A stretch of DNA of 64,000 nt from Polaromonas sp. SP1 (GTDB taxonomy: Bacteria; Pseudomonadota; Gammaproteobacteria; Burkholderiales; Burkholderiaceae_C), in the NCBI RefSeq assembly GCF_003711205.1, contig NZ_CP031013.1, forward strand, positions 3,080,501 to 3,144,500. The letters run 5' to 3'. Shown in pieces: positions 35,730 through 43,993 of this stretch (position 1 is its first letter; every line of letters starts with the position of its first letter). The translations under genes were made by a program, and so were the position numbers. The notes under the pieces were generated by a model. The model did not search any database and had not been told where the DNA came from. It saw nothing but the letters and a program-made list of their open reading frames with translations.

Positions 35730-35760
35730 TTAATGATAACCATTCTCATTTAAAAGTCAA
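35730..35760 (-). promoter_or_regulatory. hemP promoter with Fur box
   Basis: On the minus strand -35 TTGACT (35760-35755) and -10 TATCAT (35738-35733) are 16 bases apart. The plus-strand string TTAATGATAACCATTCTCAT (35730-35749) between and over them fits the Fur consensus of repeated GATAAT hexamers. Confidence 0.75.
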
Positions 35761-35792
35761 GCGAATTTTGGCTGCGGTGCTTTTTAAATGTC

Positions 35793-35826
35793 AAAAAAAG
35801 CCTGCGTAGCGTGTTGCCGGCAGGCC
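35793..35826 (-). terminator. Terminator after exbD
   Basis: GCCTGC (35800-35805) pairs with GCAGGC (35820-35825); on the minus strand the stem is followed by seven T. It separates the tonB operon from hemP. Confidence 0.75.
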
Positions 35827-35839
35827 GGGATCGCCTGGC

Positions 35840-36250
35840 TTAGTTCTTCGGCTCGGTGATAAAGCCGATCTTGCGCAGGCCGGCCTGCTGCGCGGCTGCC
35901 ATCGCCTGCGCCACGCGCTCGTAACGCACCGATTTGTCGCCGCGGATGTGCAGGTCGGGCTGGGGGTTTTGCGCCGCCGACGCCTTCAGCTGGGTGACCA
36001 GCGCTTCGTCGGAAATCTTCGCTTCGTTCAGGAAGTAGCTGCCCTCGGCATCCACGCTCAGGCGGATGGTTTCCGGCTTGATGTTCTGCGCTTCATTGGA
36101 GGCGCGCGGCAGGTCGATATTGACGGAATGCTTCATCACGGGGACCGTGATGATGAAGATGATGAGCAGCACCAGCATGATGTCCACCATGGGCGTCATG
36201 TTGATCTCGTTCATCACCTCGTCGCTGTCGTCTTGGGTTCCAAAGGCCAT
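35840..36250 (-). CDS. exbD: TonB energy-transducing subunit ExbD
   Basis: This 136-residue inner-membrane protein has a short cytoplasmic N-terminus, one membrane helix with the functional Asp (NMTPMVDIMLVLLIIFIITVPV), and a periplasmic domain ending HIRGDKSVRYERVAQAMAAAQQAGLRKIGFITEP. With ExbB it forms the proton-driven motor that energises TonB. It is the last gene of the bfd-tonB-exbB-exbD set. Confidence 0.93.
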   Translation of the reverse strand: MAFGTQDDSDEVMNEINMTPMVDIMLVLLIIFIITVPVMKHSVNIDLPRASNEAQNIKPETIRLSVDAEGSYFLNEAKISDEALVTQLKASAAQNPQPDLHIRGDKSVRYERVAQAMAAAQQAGLRKIGFITEPKN

Positions 36251-36321
36251 GGTGCTTCTCGGTCACTGAATAGAGGCCCCGCAGCTTTCGGGCGGGCGGA
36301 GCGGGATGGATGGGCTGGCGT

Positions 36322-37035
36322 TCAGGCCTTCTTCATGGGCACAACATTGGCCTGGCCGCCGGCGCTCACGCGGGCGCCGGTGACGAAGTAGGCGTGCAGG
36401 TCGTGTGCAAAGCGGCTGAGTTTTTGCAGCACGCCCTTGTTGCCGCGCACCAGCGCGTTGTAGCCCAGCACCGCGGGGATGGCAACCGCCAGGCCCAGCG
36501 CCGTCATGATCAGCGACTCGCCGATCGGGCCGGCCACCTTGTCGATGGTCGCCTGGCCGGCTGCGCCGATGGACAGCAGCGCATGGTAGATGCCCCACAC
36601 GGTGCCGAAGAGGCCTACAAAGGGGGCGGTGGAGCCGACCGAGGCCAGGATGGCCAGGCCGGACTGCAGCTTGCCGGTGAATTCGTCGATGGTGTTGCGC
36701 AGCGTGCGCGTGACCCAGTCGCTCACGTCCAGCGCGTCATGCAGGTGCGCCTTGGTGTTGCGGTGGTGCAGGGTGGCTTCACGGCCTTCCAGGGCGAGCT
36801 GGCGGAACGGGTTGGTGGGGTCGGCGCCCAGCTTGGTCAGGCCTGCGGCGAAGTCTTCGCTGTGCCAGAAGTCTTCGGAGACGCGGGCGATCTTCTTGTA
36901 CTTGATGAGGTCAAGCGTCTTGATGATGATGACCATCCAGGAGGCCAGTGACATGACCAGCAAGAGCACAGCCACCGATTTGGTGACGATATCGCCCTGG
37001 CTCCAGACGTTGGCAAGGCCGAATTGGGAATTCAT
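36322..37035 (-). CDS. exbB: TonB energy-transducing subunit ExbB
   Basis: This 237-residue MotA/TolQ/ExbB-family protein has three membrane helices: near residue 20-40 (VAVLLLVMSLASWMVIIIKTLDLIKY), around 130-155 (LAILASVGSTAPFVGLFGTVWGIYHAL) and around 170-195 (ESLIMTALGLAVAIPAVLGYNALV). The GLFGTVWG motif lines the proton path. It lies 32 bases after tonB and 71 before exbD. Confidence 0.94.
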   Translation of the reverse strand: MNSQFGLANVWSQGDIVTKSVAVLLLVMSLASWMVIIIKTLDLIKYKKIARVSEDFWHSEDFAAGLTKLGADPTNPFRQLALEGREATLHHRNTKAHLHDALDVSDWVTRTLRNTIDEFTGKLQSGLAILASVGSTAPFVGLFGTVWGIYHALLSIGAAGQATIDKVAGPIGESLIMTALGLAVAIPAVLGYNALVRGNKGVLQKLSRFAHDLHAYFVTGARVSAGGQANVVPMKKA

Positions 37036-37067
37036 GACTTCAATACTCCACAGTTATCAGAAAAAAC

Positions 37068-37757
37068 TTATTCAAGAACGAAATTGATGGGCACGTTGAA
37101 CCACATGGCTTCGGGCACACCGCCGCGTTTGCCGGGCACATAACGCCAGCGCATCACGGTGGTGACGGCCGCCTGGTCGAGCCGGTCAAAACCGCTGGAC
37201 TGGCGGATTTCGGATTTCTGCGGCAGACCGTCGGCGCCGATCAACACGCGTACGATCACTTTGCCTTGTTCACCCAGGCGCTTGCTGATGGGCGGGTAGG
37301 GCGGCTTGGGGTTTTGCAGGTAGTCGGCGTCGCTGGAGGGCAACTGCACGGCGGGCGGTGAAGGCGGTGCGACGGGGGCCACAGCCACGGGTGCCGGCGG
37401 CAACGGCGGCGTGACGACGCCGGTCGGCGCATTGGGCGACGGCGTTGGATCCGTGATGGCCAGGGGCTGGGGTGCGGGTTGCACGGGCGCTTTGGCGACG
37501 GCCTTTTTCTGCACCACCGGAGGTGTCGGCGGTGTCGGGGGAACGGGCTCGACTTTGGGGGCTGGCGGATCGACGAACTGCGTGAGTATTTCCGCGGGAA
37601 CAATGACTTCAGCGGCGCGCATCAGCAGGCCGCTTTGCAGGGCCCAGATAAACGCGACGTGCAGGCCCACAACCACCAGTGCGATCACGGCATTGCGGCT
37701 CAAGGGCTGGCGCGGCGCGGGAGGGCGCGGGGCGCTGGAGAAGGCGGTGGCGGGCAT
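37068..37757 (-). CDS. tonB: Energy transducer TonB
   Basis: This 229-residue protein has an N-terminal membrane anchor (AVIALVVVGLHVAFIWALQSGLL), a Pro-rich periplasmic spacer (about residues 65-140) and a C-terminal TonB domain (PPYPPISKRLGEQGKVIVRVLIGADGLPQKSEIRQSSGFDRLDQAAVTTVMRWRYVPGKRGG). It delivers energy from ExbBD to the outer-membrane receptors, three of which are encoded in the next 15 kb. The ATG at 37757 is chosen; upstream in-frame codons run through unconserved sequence. Confidence 0.93.
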   Translation of the reverse strand: MPATAFSSAPRPPAPRQPLSRNAVIALVVVGLHVAFIWALQSGLLMRAAEVIVPAEILTQFVDPPAPKVEPVPPTPPTPPVVQKKAVAKAPVQPAPQPLAITDPTPSPNAPTGVVTPPLPPAPVAVAPVAPPSPPAVQLPSSDADYLQNPKPPYPPISKRLGEQGKVIVRVLIGADGLPQKSEIRQSSGFDRLDQAAVTTVMRWRYVPGKRGGVPEAMWFNVPINFVLE

Positions 37758-37837
37758 CGGGGGATGGGTGGGGTGAATGGGTGAATCGCCGCGTGCTGCT
37801 CGCAGGCGGGACCAAAAATTAGGGATTGAGAATTGGA

Positions 37838-37942
37838 TCAGGATTGGCGGCGAAAGATCCAACAGGTGCAGCCTGTTACCAGAAGCAGGCTAACCGGAAG
37901 CGCGGCTATCAGGGCTGTGGAGAGTGTTGCGAGATGTTCCAT
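37838..37942 (-). CDS. Candidate 34-residue membrane protein between bfd and tonB
   Basis: This small frame overlaps the last 34 bases of bfd in another phase. Its ATG has a strong ribosome site, GGAAGG, six bases upstream. The peptide begins MEHLATLSTALIAALPVSLLLVTGC and ends TCWIFRRQS: one hydrophobic helix with a basic C-terminus, like many small bacterial membrane proteins. It would sit in the iron-regulated tonB operon. No homologue is known to me; comparison with related genomes would decide. Confidence 0.4.
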   Translation of the reverse strand: MEHLATLSTALIAALPVSLLLVTGCTCWIFRRQS

Positions 37943-38154
37943 GGGCTGCCTTCCAAAGTGTGGGTGGCGAGCTTGATATTGGCGGTCGGGCAGCTGGTGC
38001 TGCACTGCGCGACCACATCGCGGGCGCAGCCTTCGCATTGGCCGCACTGGGTGGCTACGCCGAGTTCGAACTGGATCTCGTCAAAGCCGAGGCCTGCACG
38101 CGCATGGCGGGCAATTTCGCGGTCAGAGATTCGGCGGCAGACGCAAACGATCAT
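37909..38154 (-). CDS. bfd: Bacterioferritin-associated ferredoxin
   Basis: This 81-residue [2Fe-2S] protein has the BFD-like pattern of four Cys: MIVCVCRRISDREI at the start and ATQCGQCEGCARDV. Bfd binds bacterioferritin and passes electrons to its heme to release stored iron. The C-terminus (LEGSPWNISQHSPQP) is longer than in typical Bfd and overlaps a small second frame. It is the first gene after a Fur-type promoter and is upstream of tonB-exbB-exbD, which fits induction under iron starvation. Confidence 0.9.
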   Translation of the reverse strand: MIVCVCRRISDREIARHARAGLGFDEIQFELGVATQCGQCEGCARDVVAQCSTSCPTANIKLATHTLEGSPWNISQHSPQP

Positions 38155-38193
38155 GGATTGGCTTGGCTGTTGATGGATTCAATCGGTGAAGCA

Positions 38194-38223
38194 ATTATAA
38201 ATGCGAATCTGTCGCATTTGCAA
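38194..38223 (-). promoter_or_regulatory. bfd-tonB-exbBD promoter with Fur box
   Basis: On the minus strand -35 TTGCAA (38223-38218) and a perfect -10 TATAAT (38199-38194) are 18 bases apart. The palindrome AAATGCGA-ATCTG-TCGCATTT (38199-38219) fills the space between them. This is a Fur-type operator variant with GCGAAT half-sites, the same type as the one before hmuR. Confidence 0.75.
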
Positions 38224-38348
38224 TCGAGTATCCAGTTTATTTGCCGCAGAAAGGACAGCGACGGGGCGTGCAAGCGTCCGCATTTTCCGTTTGCGCGGAA
38301 GTTTTATTATCAAAACACCCGCTAGCCATTGCTGGTATTGGACTATTA

Positions 38349-38384
38349 GCTATCAAATTAGTAGCGCCCGGGCCTGGAGGCAAA
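38349..38384 (+). repeat. Dispersed palindromic repeat, shortened copy
   Basis: The core GCTATCAAATTAGTAGC (38349-38365) is followed closely by GGGCCTGGAGGC. Most of the spacer is missing. It lies in the 319-base gap between bfd and piuC, which otherwise holds only the Fur-controlled promoter. Confidence 0.65.
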
Positions 38385-38473
38385 CCGCCGGAAACAGCCG
38401 GTTTCGCGGTTTGGGGGCCCCGGCCAGCCGCCAAAGACCCTTTCAGCGACTGGTTTGGGCCGGGTGGATGGCC

Positions 38474-39181
38474 TTAAACCTCAGCCCACATGCGAAGCAG
38501 GTTGTGATAACAACCCGTGAGCCGGACGACTTCCGGGCTTTCGGCTGCGCCCTGGGCGGCGCGCTCAAGGTCTTTCTGGCGCAGCGAGGTGATCGCCATG
38601 TCCATTTCGTACAAAAGCCGGCGCTGGGCATCGGAGCGGACCATGCTTTCGATCCAGAAAAACGAGGCCAGGCGTTCGCCGCGGGTGACGGGCTCCACGC
38701 GGTGCACCGAGGTGCCCGGGTACATCACGAGGTCGCCCGCCTCGAACTTGATGCGCTGCTCGCCGTAGGTGTCCTGCACCACCAGTTCGCCGCCGTCGTA
38801 GCTGGCCGGGTCGCTGAGGAACAGGGTGCAGGAGATGTCGGTGCGCACGTGGCGCGCGGTGGCGGCGTGCGTGCGCACGGCGTTGTCGATGTGGTTGCCG
38901 AAGTTGTTGGCGCCCCCGCCGTAGCGGTTAAAGAGCGGCGGATAGACCGACTTGGGCAGCGCGCCGGTGACGAACATCGGGTTGCGGGCCAGCGCGACCG
39001 ACACGATGTGGCGCGCCTGCTGGGCGGCGGGCAGCTCTTCAGGCAGCTGCAGGTTGTTCTTGACGGCGCCGCTCTGGCTGCCGGCGGTGATGCGGCCGTC
39101 GGCCCAGTCGGCGGCCAGGATCAGCTTGCGCACCTGCGCGAGTTCGTCCGGCTGAAGGGCTTGATGAATGCGAAGCAGCAT
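38474..39181 (-). CDS. piuC: PiuC/PKHX-type Fe(II)/2-oxoglutarate hydroxylase
   Basis: This 235-residue 2-oxoglutarate dioxygenase has the double-stranded beta-helix iron site: GNHIDNAV (His and Asp), TSVHRVEPV (second His) and [10 protein letters not shown] (Arg for 2-oxoglutarate). PiuC/YbiX genes are regularly linked to catecholate siderophore receptors such as Fiu and PiuA, as here. The natural substrate is not firmly established. The ATG at 39181 matches the family start MLLRIHQAL. It lies downstream of the receptor on the same strand, with a hairpin between. Confidence 0.92.
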   Translation of the reverse strand: MLLRIHQALQPDELAQVRKLILAADWADGRITAGSQSGAVKNNLQLPEELPAAQQARHIVSVALARNPMFVTGALPKSVYPPLFNRYGGGANNFGNHIDNAVRTHAATARHVRTDISCTLFLSDPASYDGGELVVQDTYGEQRIKFEAGDLVMYPGTSVHRVEPVTRGERLASFFWIESMVRSDAQRRLLYEMDMAITSLRQKDLERAAQGAAESPEVVRLTGCYHNLLRMWAEV

Positions 39182-39210
39182 GGTGGGGCTTCCCGAAAAC
39201 GACTGAAACA

Positions 39211-39245
39211 AAAAAGGGCACCCGGAGTATCCCCCAGGTGCCCAA
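39211..39245 (-). terminator. Hairpin between the Fiu-type receptor gene and piuC
   Basis: GGGCACC (39216-39222) pairs with GGTGCCC (39237-39243); on the minus strand T residues follow. It may end most receptor transcripts and lower piuC expression. Confidence 0.7.
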
Positions 39246-39262
39246 GAACTCACTTTGTTAAA

Positions 39263-41566
39263 TCAGAACTTGCTGGTGAGCGTCACGCGCACGCTGCGCG
39301 CATCGCCAGGCGCCACAAAGCCGCGGTACAGCGTGTTGTAGTAGACCTTGTCAAACAGGTTGTCGATGTTGAGCTTGACGGTATTGCCTTCGCTGATGCG
39401 GTATTCCAGCAATGCATCGGCTTTCACGTAGCCGGGCGCGCGGTTGGTGGAGGTAACGCTGTTGGCCGGCTTGTTGGTGCTGACGGCGGTGAAGCCGCCG
39501 CCGATGCGCCACTTGTCGCCGATGCGGTAGGTGGTAAACAAGGTAGCCTGGCGGCTTGGGCTCAGGCCGGGGTTCTGCCCGACTTCAGCCTGGCCGGCTG
39601 CGTTGGAGCCCGACTTGTCGATCCGGGCTTTCAGGAAGCCGATACCGGCAAACACATCCCACTGCGGCGTCAGACGGCCGGCGACCTCGAATTCCAGCGC
39701 GTCGGTATGGCGTTTGCCGGACAGCAGATAGGAATTGGTGTTGGTGTCGATGTCGGTGTTGCGCTCGTTGTACTTCTCGGTGCGGGCAAGGGCCGCGCGC
39801 AGCGACAGGTCGCCGCCGTAGAGCTCCCATTTGGCGCCGATCTCCATGTTGCGGCTGCTCTCAGGCGCCGTGTTGGCCGAGTTCGGGTCGAACTGGTACA
39901 GGTCGCCTGAAGTGTTGAACGACGTGCCGTAGGCCGCGTAGTAGCTGACCTCGTCGGTCGGCTGGTACATGATGCCAAGGCGTTTGCTCAGCAAGCTGTC
40001 GGACCTGGAAAGCCTTCCGTTGTTGGGCGGCACGCCCGTGGGGCGGTCGTAGTCGGCCTTGAAGTTGTCGACGCGCAGGCCGGCGACCAGTTTCCAGTAA
40101 GGCGTGAGGTCAATCGTGTCCTGCATGTACAGGCCCAGCGTGGTCGCCTTGAACGACGTTTCCAGGCGCTGCGTGAAGTTACCGCCGATGCCGGTGCTGA
40201 TCGGGTTGCCCACGGTGGTGCCCGGTTTCGCGCCTGTCAGGAGCGGGTAGCTCAGGCGGTCGGAATTCTCGACCGCGTACTCGGCGCCGATGAGCAGGCT
40301 GTTCTTGCGCCCGAACCATTGCGTGGTGGTGAGGTAGTCGGTCTGCAGGAAGGTGTGGTGCTCGTTACCGGCCTTGGCATTGCCCGCGCTGGTGTTGCCG
40401 CGGCTGACACCGGTGTTGGCGTTCAGGTTGGCCAGGGTGGTGCCGGCGACAAAGCTGGCCTGCGTGGCACGCAGCGTGCGCGAGTAGTAGCCGTCGCGCA
40501 CCGTGGTCTTCAGGCTGCTGCCGTCGGTCCAGCGGTGGGTATGGCTCAGGGTGAGGGCGTCCGCCTTGTCGTTCTGGAAGTCCGTGTTCAGGCCATACCA
40601 GTACTTTTCGGTCAACGGCGCGGGCCGGCTGTTGAACCAGCCAAAGCCCCAGTCGGGCTTGTCGTTGTAATGCAGGTGGTAGTAGCTGATTTCGAATTCA
40701 TTGGCGGTGCCGATGCCGAAGCGGTAGTCCAGCGCCAGGCCGCGGCGGTGGGTGGACGCGCTGGCGTTTTCGCCGCGGCCGTCGCCGTCCGTGGCCATGG
40801 CGTTGATGCGGAAGGCCGCGTCGTCGCCCAGCTTGAAGTTGAAGTCGCCCTGGTAGCGCTGGTAGCCCTTGGTGCCGACGGTGGCGTTCACCTCGTGCTC
40901 GGTGATCAGGCGGGGTTGTTTGCTGACCTGGTTGATCACGCCGCCGGTGGAGCCGCGGCCGAACAGCATGGACGCCGCGCCGCGCAGCACTTCCACGCGC
41001 TCGACGTTGAAGAGGTCGCGGTTGTATTGGGCGATGTCGCGCATGCCGTCGGAATACATGTCGCCGGCTGCGCTGAAGCCGCGCAGGCGGATGTTGTCGC
41101 CGACGCGGCCGCCTTCGCCGGCCTCAAAGGTGATGCCGATGACGTTTTCGAGCGCGCTCTTGAAGCTGTCCTTGCCCTGGTCGTGAATGAGCTTTTCATT
41201 CACCACTGTCAGTGACTGCGGGATGTCCTTGGCCGGCACCGGCATCTTGCCGACGCTGGTGACGCCGCTTTGGTAGGTCTGGTTTTCGCGGTCGCGGGCG
41301 CCAGTGACGGTGACAGTCGACAGGCTCTTGCCCTCGGTTTGTGTGGCGGCGGCCGGCGTCCCCGCAGTGGGCGCGGGCGTAACGCTTTGCGCCCAGCCGG
41401 ACACCGACACTGCCAGCATCAGCGCGCCCAGCGGGAGCAGGGCTTTGTCGGACGATGCGGCAGGGGTGGCCGCGGGGTTGGTGAGGGCGGAGAAAGAAGC
41501 GGCGCCGGAGAGGCGCGTTTTTTTATTGCGCGCCAGACGTGCAGCGCGAGCGGAAGGGTGTGCCAA
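39263..41566 (-). CDS. fiu: TonB-dependent catecholate siderophore receptor (Fiu type)
   Basis: This outer-membrane receptor of about 767 residues has a long N-terminal segment and signal peptide (LPLGALMLAVSVSGWAQ), TonB box region LSTVTVTGARD, a plug domain (VPAKDIPQSLTVVN; NIRLRGFSAAGDMYSDGMRDIAQYNRDLFNVERVEVLRG) and a 22-strand barrel ending in RVTLTSKF. The neighbouring piuC supports a Fiu/PiuA-like role in uptake of iron-catecholates. The start is taken as TTG at 41566 because GGAGG lies exactly five bases upstream. A Fur-type box is about 130 bases upstream. Confidence 0.9.
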   Translation of the reverse strand: MAHPSARAARLARNKKTRLSGAASFSALTNPAATPAASSDKALLPLGALMLAVSVSGWAQSVTPAPTAGTPAAATQTEGKSLSTVTVTGARDRENQTYQSGVTSVGKMPVPAKDIPQSLTVVNEKLIHDQGKDSFKSALENVIGITFEAGEGGRVGDNIRLRGFSAAGDMYSDGMRDIAQYNRDLFNVERVEVLRGAASMLFGRGSTGGVINQVSKQPRLITEHEVNATVGTKGYQRYQGDFNFKLGDDAAFRINAMATDGDGRGENASASTHRRGLALDYRFGIGTANEFEISYYHLHYNDKPDWGFGWFNSRPAPLTEKYWYGLNTDFQNDKADALTLSHTHRWTDGSSLKTTVRDGYYSRTLRATQASFVAGTTLANLNANTGVSRGNTSAGNAKAGNEHHTFLQTDYLTTTQWFGRKNSLLIGAEYAVENSDRLSYPLLTGAKPGTTVGNPISTGIGGNFTQRLETSFKATTLGLYMQDTIDLTPYWKLVAGLRVDNFKADYDRPTGVPPNNGRLSRSDSLLSKRLGIMYQPTDEVSYYAAYGTSFNTSGDLYQFDPNSANTAPESSRNMEIGAKWELYGGDLSLRAALARTEKYNERNTDIDTNTNSYLLSGKRHTDALEFEVAGRLTPQWDVFAGIGFLKARIDKSGSNAAGQAEVGQNPGLSPSRQATLFTTYRIGDKWRIGGGFTAVSTNKPANSVTSTNRAPGYVKADALLEYRISEGNTVKLNIDNLFDKVYYNTLYRGFVAPGDARSVRVTLTSKF

Positions 41567-41697
41567 GGTGGCCTCCAAGCGGGGCCCAACCTGAGCGCAG
41601 GCGGGGCCGGGTTTCAAAAGTTGCTTGGCTGGCCCGGCGAATTCCCTGGGGAACGCGGGTTGGCTGGCATGTAGTTTTCCGCAAAGAAGTTTATATC

Positions 41698-41716
41698 AAA
41701 TGATAATGATTCGTAA
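41698..41716 (-). promoter_or_regulatory. Fur box upstream of the Fiu-type receptor
   Basis: AAATGATAATGATTCGTAA (41698-41716) contains GATAATGATT, close to the canonical Fur consensus. TATAAA on the minus strand (41695-41690 region) can serve as -10. The remaining gap to bacterioferritin (41717-42005) has no convincing gene; a GC hairpin CGGGGCC/GGCCCCG near 41927-41944 may end bfr transcripts. Confidence 0.65.
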
Positions 41717-42005
41717 TATCTTGTTTCGGAATGATGAAGAAATTCCTTTAAAAACAGGGGTTTGTGGCGAAAAAGCAAAAACTGAAGTGTTCAGAATCTG
41801 GCCAAGACCGCTTCACCGCCTGGCGCGGCAAGGTATGTCAAAACGATCAGGCCGTTGCAGCCTGGCAGGCGCAGGGCGGCAAACCAAATCCATGAATGGG
41901 GCCGCAGAAACGACAACGGGGCCCAGAGGCCCCGTGTTGGATGTGCCAGCCGGTACGGCGACTGCGCCCGGCGGCTTTTGATTCACCCGCTTTCGGCAAA
42001 GCGCC

Positions 42006-42482
42006 TTAGCTGAACTCACCCATCTGGCTTTGCAGGTAATTCTGGATGCCGACCTTGCCGACCAGATCGATCTGGGTTTCCAGGAAGTCGATGTGCTCTT
42101 CGGTGTCGTCCAGGATTTCCTGCAGCAGGTCGCGCGAGACATAGTCGCGCACGCTTTCGCAGTGGGCAATGCCGTCCTTGATGGTCGCTTGCGCGCCGGT
42201 TTCGGCTTTGAGGTCGCAGTTCAGGGCCTCGACCACGTCTTCACCGATCATGAGTTTGCCCAGATCCTGCAGGTTGGGCAGGCCGTCAAGCATGAAGATG
42301 CGGTCCATCAATTTGTCGGCGTGTTTCATCTCGCCGATGGATTCTTCGTATTCCTTCTTGGCCAGCTTGTCCAGGCCCCAGTGCTTGTACATGCGGTAGT
42401 GCAGGAAGTACTGGTTGATGGCTGTCAGTTCGTTCTTGAGCTGCGCCTGCAGGTGAACGATGACTTGTGCGTCGCCTTTCAT
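42006..42482 (-). CDS. bfr: Bacterioferritin
   Basis: This 158-residue four-helix-bundle protein assembles into a 24-mer that stores iron. The ferroxidase ligands Glu18, Glu51 and His54 and the heme ligand Met52 are all visible in [16 protein letters not shown] and [15 protein letters not shown]. It follows fpr on the same strand after 159 bases. Together with Bfd and Fpr, all in this 6-kb stretch, it forms a complete store-and-release set. A partial Fur-like string (GTGATAACCGTTCGTATTG at 42584-42602) lies upstream but is weak. Confidence 0.95.
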   Translation of the reverse strand: MKGDAQVIVHLQAQLKNELTAINQYFLHYRMYKHWGLDKLAKKEYEESIGEMKHADKLMDRIFMLDGLPNLQDLGKLMIGEDVVEALNCDLKAETGAQATIKDGIAHCESVRDYVSRDLLQEILDDTEEHIDFLETQIDLVGKVGIQNYLQSQMGEFS

Positions 42483-42641
42483 GTGAATTCCTTGTTTGTT
42501 TGTATTGCGGATCGCCCATTGTCACTGGGCGAGGGCCGCAACTCAAGCATTACCCTGCTGGCGCGGTCTGTCTGCGTTTGATTGTGATAACCGTTCGTAT
42601 TGCAAACGGCCCGCCTCCAGACGCAGCTTGTATGTTGAGGA

Positions 42642-43415
42642 TCAGCGCTCGGCGAATGCGCGTTCAACCACAAAGTGGCCGGCGTGCTGCATGTTGCCTT
42701 CGTCAAAGCCCTGGGCTTCGAGCATGGCCTTGATGTCGCGCAGCATGTCGGGGCTGCCGCACAGCATGATGCGATCGTTCTCGGTAGAAATCTTCGGCAG
42801 GCCCAGGTCGGTGTAGATCTTGCCCGACTGCATGAGCTCGGTGATGCGGCCTTCGTTGCGAAAGCGCTCACGCGTCACGGTGGGGTAGTACATCAGGCGG
42901 CCGCGCACCAGCTCGCCCAGAAACTCGTGCTCGTGCAGCTCGTGTTCGATCAGTCCGCGGTAGGCCAGCTCTGCGCTGGTGCGGCAGCCGTGCACCAGCA
43001 CGACGCGCTCAAAGCGCTCATAGGTGTCCGGGTCCTTGATCAGCGAGAGGAAGGGCGCCAGGCCGGTGCCGGTAGCCAGCAGCCACAGCGTTTTGCCGGG
43101 CAGCAGGTTTTGCAGCAGCAGCGTGCCGGTGGGCTTGCGGCCCACCAGAATGTCGTCGCCGGGCTTCAGGTGCTGCAGGCGCGACGTGAGCGGGCCGTCG
43201 GGCACCTTGATGCTGAAGAACTCGAGCTGGTCTTCGTGGTTGGCGCTGGCCACGCTGTAGGCGCGCATCAGCGGTTTGCCGTCCACGGGCAGGCCGATCA
43301 TGGTGAACTGGCCGTTGACAAAGCGAAAGCCCGAGTCGCGCGTGGCGGTGAAGCTAAACAGCGTGTCGGTCCAGTGGTGGACGGAAATAATGCGTTCGGT
43401 GTTGAAGGCGCTCAT
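42642..43415 (-). CDS. fpr: Ferredoxin-NADP+ reductase
   Basis: This 257-residue FAD enzyme has an FAD-binding domain (RDSGFRFVNGQFTMIGLPVDGKPLMRAYSVASAN, containing the RxYS motif) and an NADP domain (LWLLATGTGLAPFLSLIKDPDTYERFERVVLVHGCR). It ends FVVERAFAER, the class typical of bacterial Fpr. It moves electrons between NADPH and ferredoxins, including Bfd in iron release, and supports oxidative stress responses. The start at 43415 gives MSAFNTERIISVHHW, the family N-terminus. Confidence 0.94.
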   Translation of the reverse strand: MSAFNTERIISVHHWTDTLFSFTATRDSGFRFVNGQFTMIGLPVDGKPLMRAYSVASANHEDQLEFFSIKVPDGPLTSRLQHLKPGDDILVGRKPTGTLLLQNLLPGKTLWLLATGTGLAPFLSLIKDPDTYERFERVVLVHGCRTSAELAYRGLIEHELHEHEFLGELVRGRLMYYPTVTRERFRNEGRITELMQSGKIYTDLGLPKISTENDRIMLCGSPDMLRDIKAMLEAQGFDEGNMQHAGHFVVERAFAER

Positions 43416-43625
43416 GAGAAGAAGAGGATGAAAAGAAAGAAGGAAGGACGAGAAACGGTTCTGCGTATGCCGGAGCAAGTGGCTCGCCGCGCATCCCTTC
43501 AGATCGTGCGTGAGCAGCCATGGATTTTATAGCGCCGGTGGGCCGGTTGTGGGTGGCGCCTATGGCCGCCATGCGGGCATCAAGGTCGCCGGTGTATCGT
43601 TTTTTTGTGCTTGTCCAGGGGTTAT

Positions 43626-43687
43626 GCTATTAAATTAATAGCTACAAGCCAAGTATCAATAAGGGCTAGGGACCGATTTTGCTCAAA
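43626..43687 (+). repeat. Dispersed palindromic repeat, copy in fpr upstream gap
   Basis: A perfect core GCTATTAAATTAATAGC (43626-43642), identical to that before the MFS gene, is followed by ATCAATAAGGGCTAGGGACCGATTTTGCTCAAAA. It lies in a 377-base gap between fpr and the 66-residue membrane protein gene. Apart from the repeat I see no gene in this gap. Confidence 0.85.
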
Positions 43688-43792
43688 ACTCAAAGTAGTC
43701 CCGTGTGGCCTTAGATTGGATTGGTATATGCCGAATGACGTTGCATGCCTTCGACATCGTTTGCGGCCATACAGGCGCACCAGGGCCGCAAG

Positions 43793-43993
43793 CTAGGATT
43801 TGCGGCGAACCTGCCGCTTGCCTGGCGCCCAGGCAAACCAGGCCATGACGGCCACAGGCAAGCCCAACGCCAGCCATGACCACCAGTCACCCCAGCCGCC
43901 GTCAGACACCAGCGCGCTCAGAAGGCCAGTCGCGCTGAGCACGCCCAGCACGATGGGCCAGCGCCACAGGTGCCAGAACATGTATGTTTTCAT
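43793..43993 (-). CDS. Small two-helix membrane protein coupled to the PepSY gene
   Basis: This 66-residue protein has two hydrophobic segments (WPIVLGVLSATGLLSALV and WWSWLALGLPVAVMAWFAW) and a basic C-terminal tail (GKRQVRRKS). Its ATG overlaps the PepSY gene stop by four bases (ATGA), so it is translated with it. Similar small Trp-rich proteins are often seen after PepSY proteins in siderophore loci; the function is unknown. Confidence 0.75.
   Translation of the reverse strand: MKTYMFWHLWRWPIVLGVLSATGLLSALVSDGGWGDWWSWLALGLPVAVMAWFAWAPGKRQVRRKS

Noticed and set aside
38201..39910. Open plus-strand frame of 569 codons across piuC and the Fiu-type receptor gene
   Set aside because: It is the antisense of two clear minus-strand genes; the translation shows no family features.
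43416..43792. Possible small genes in the gap upstream of fpr
   Set aside because: The short frames there run through the repeat copy, lack ribosome sites and show no recognisable protein features.
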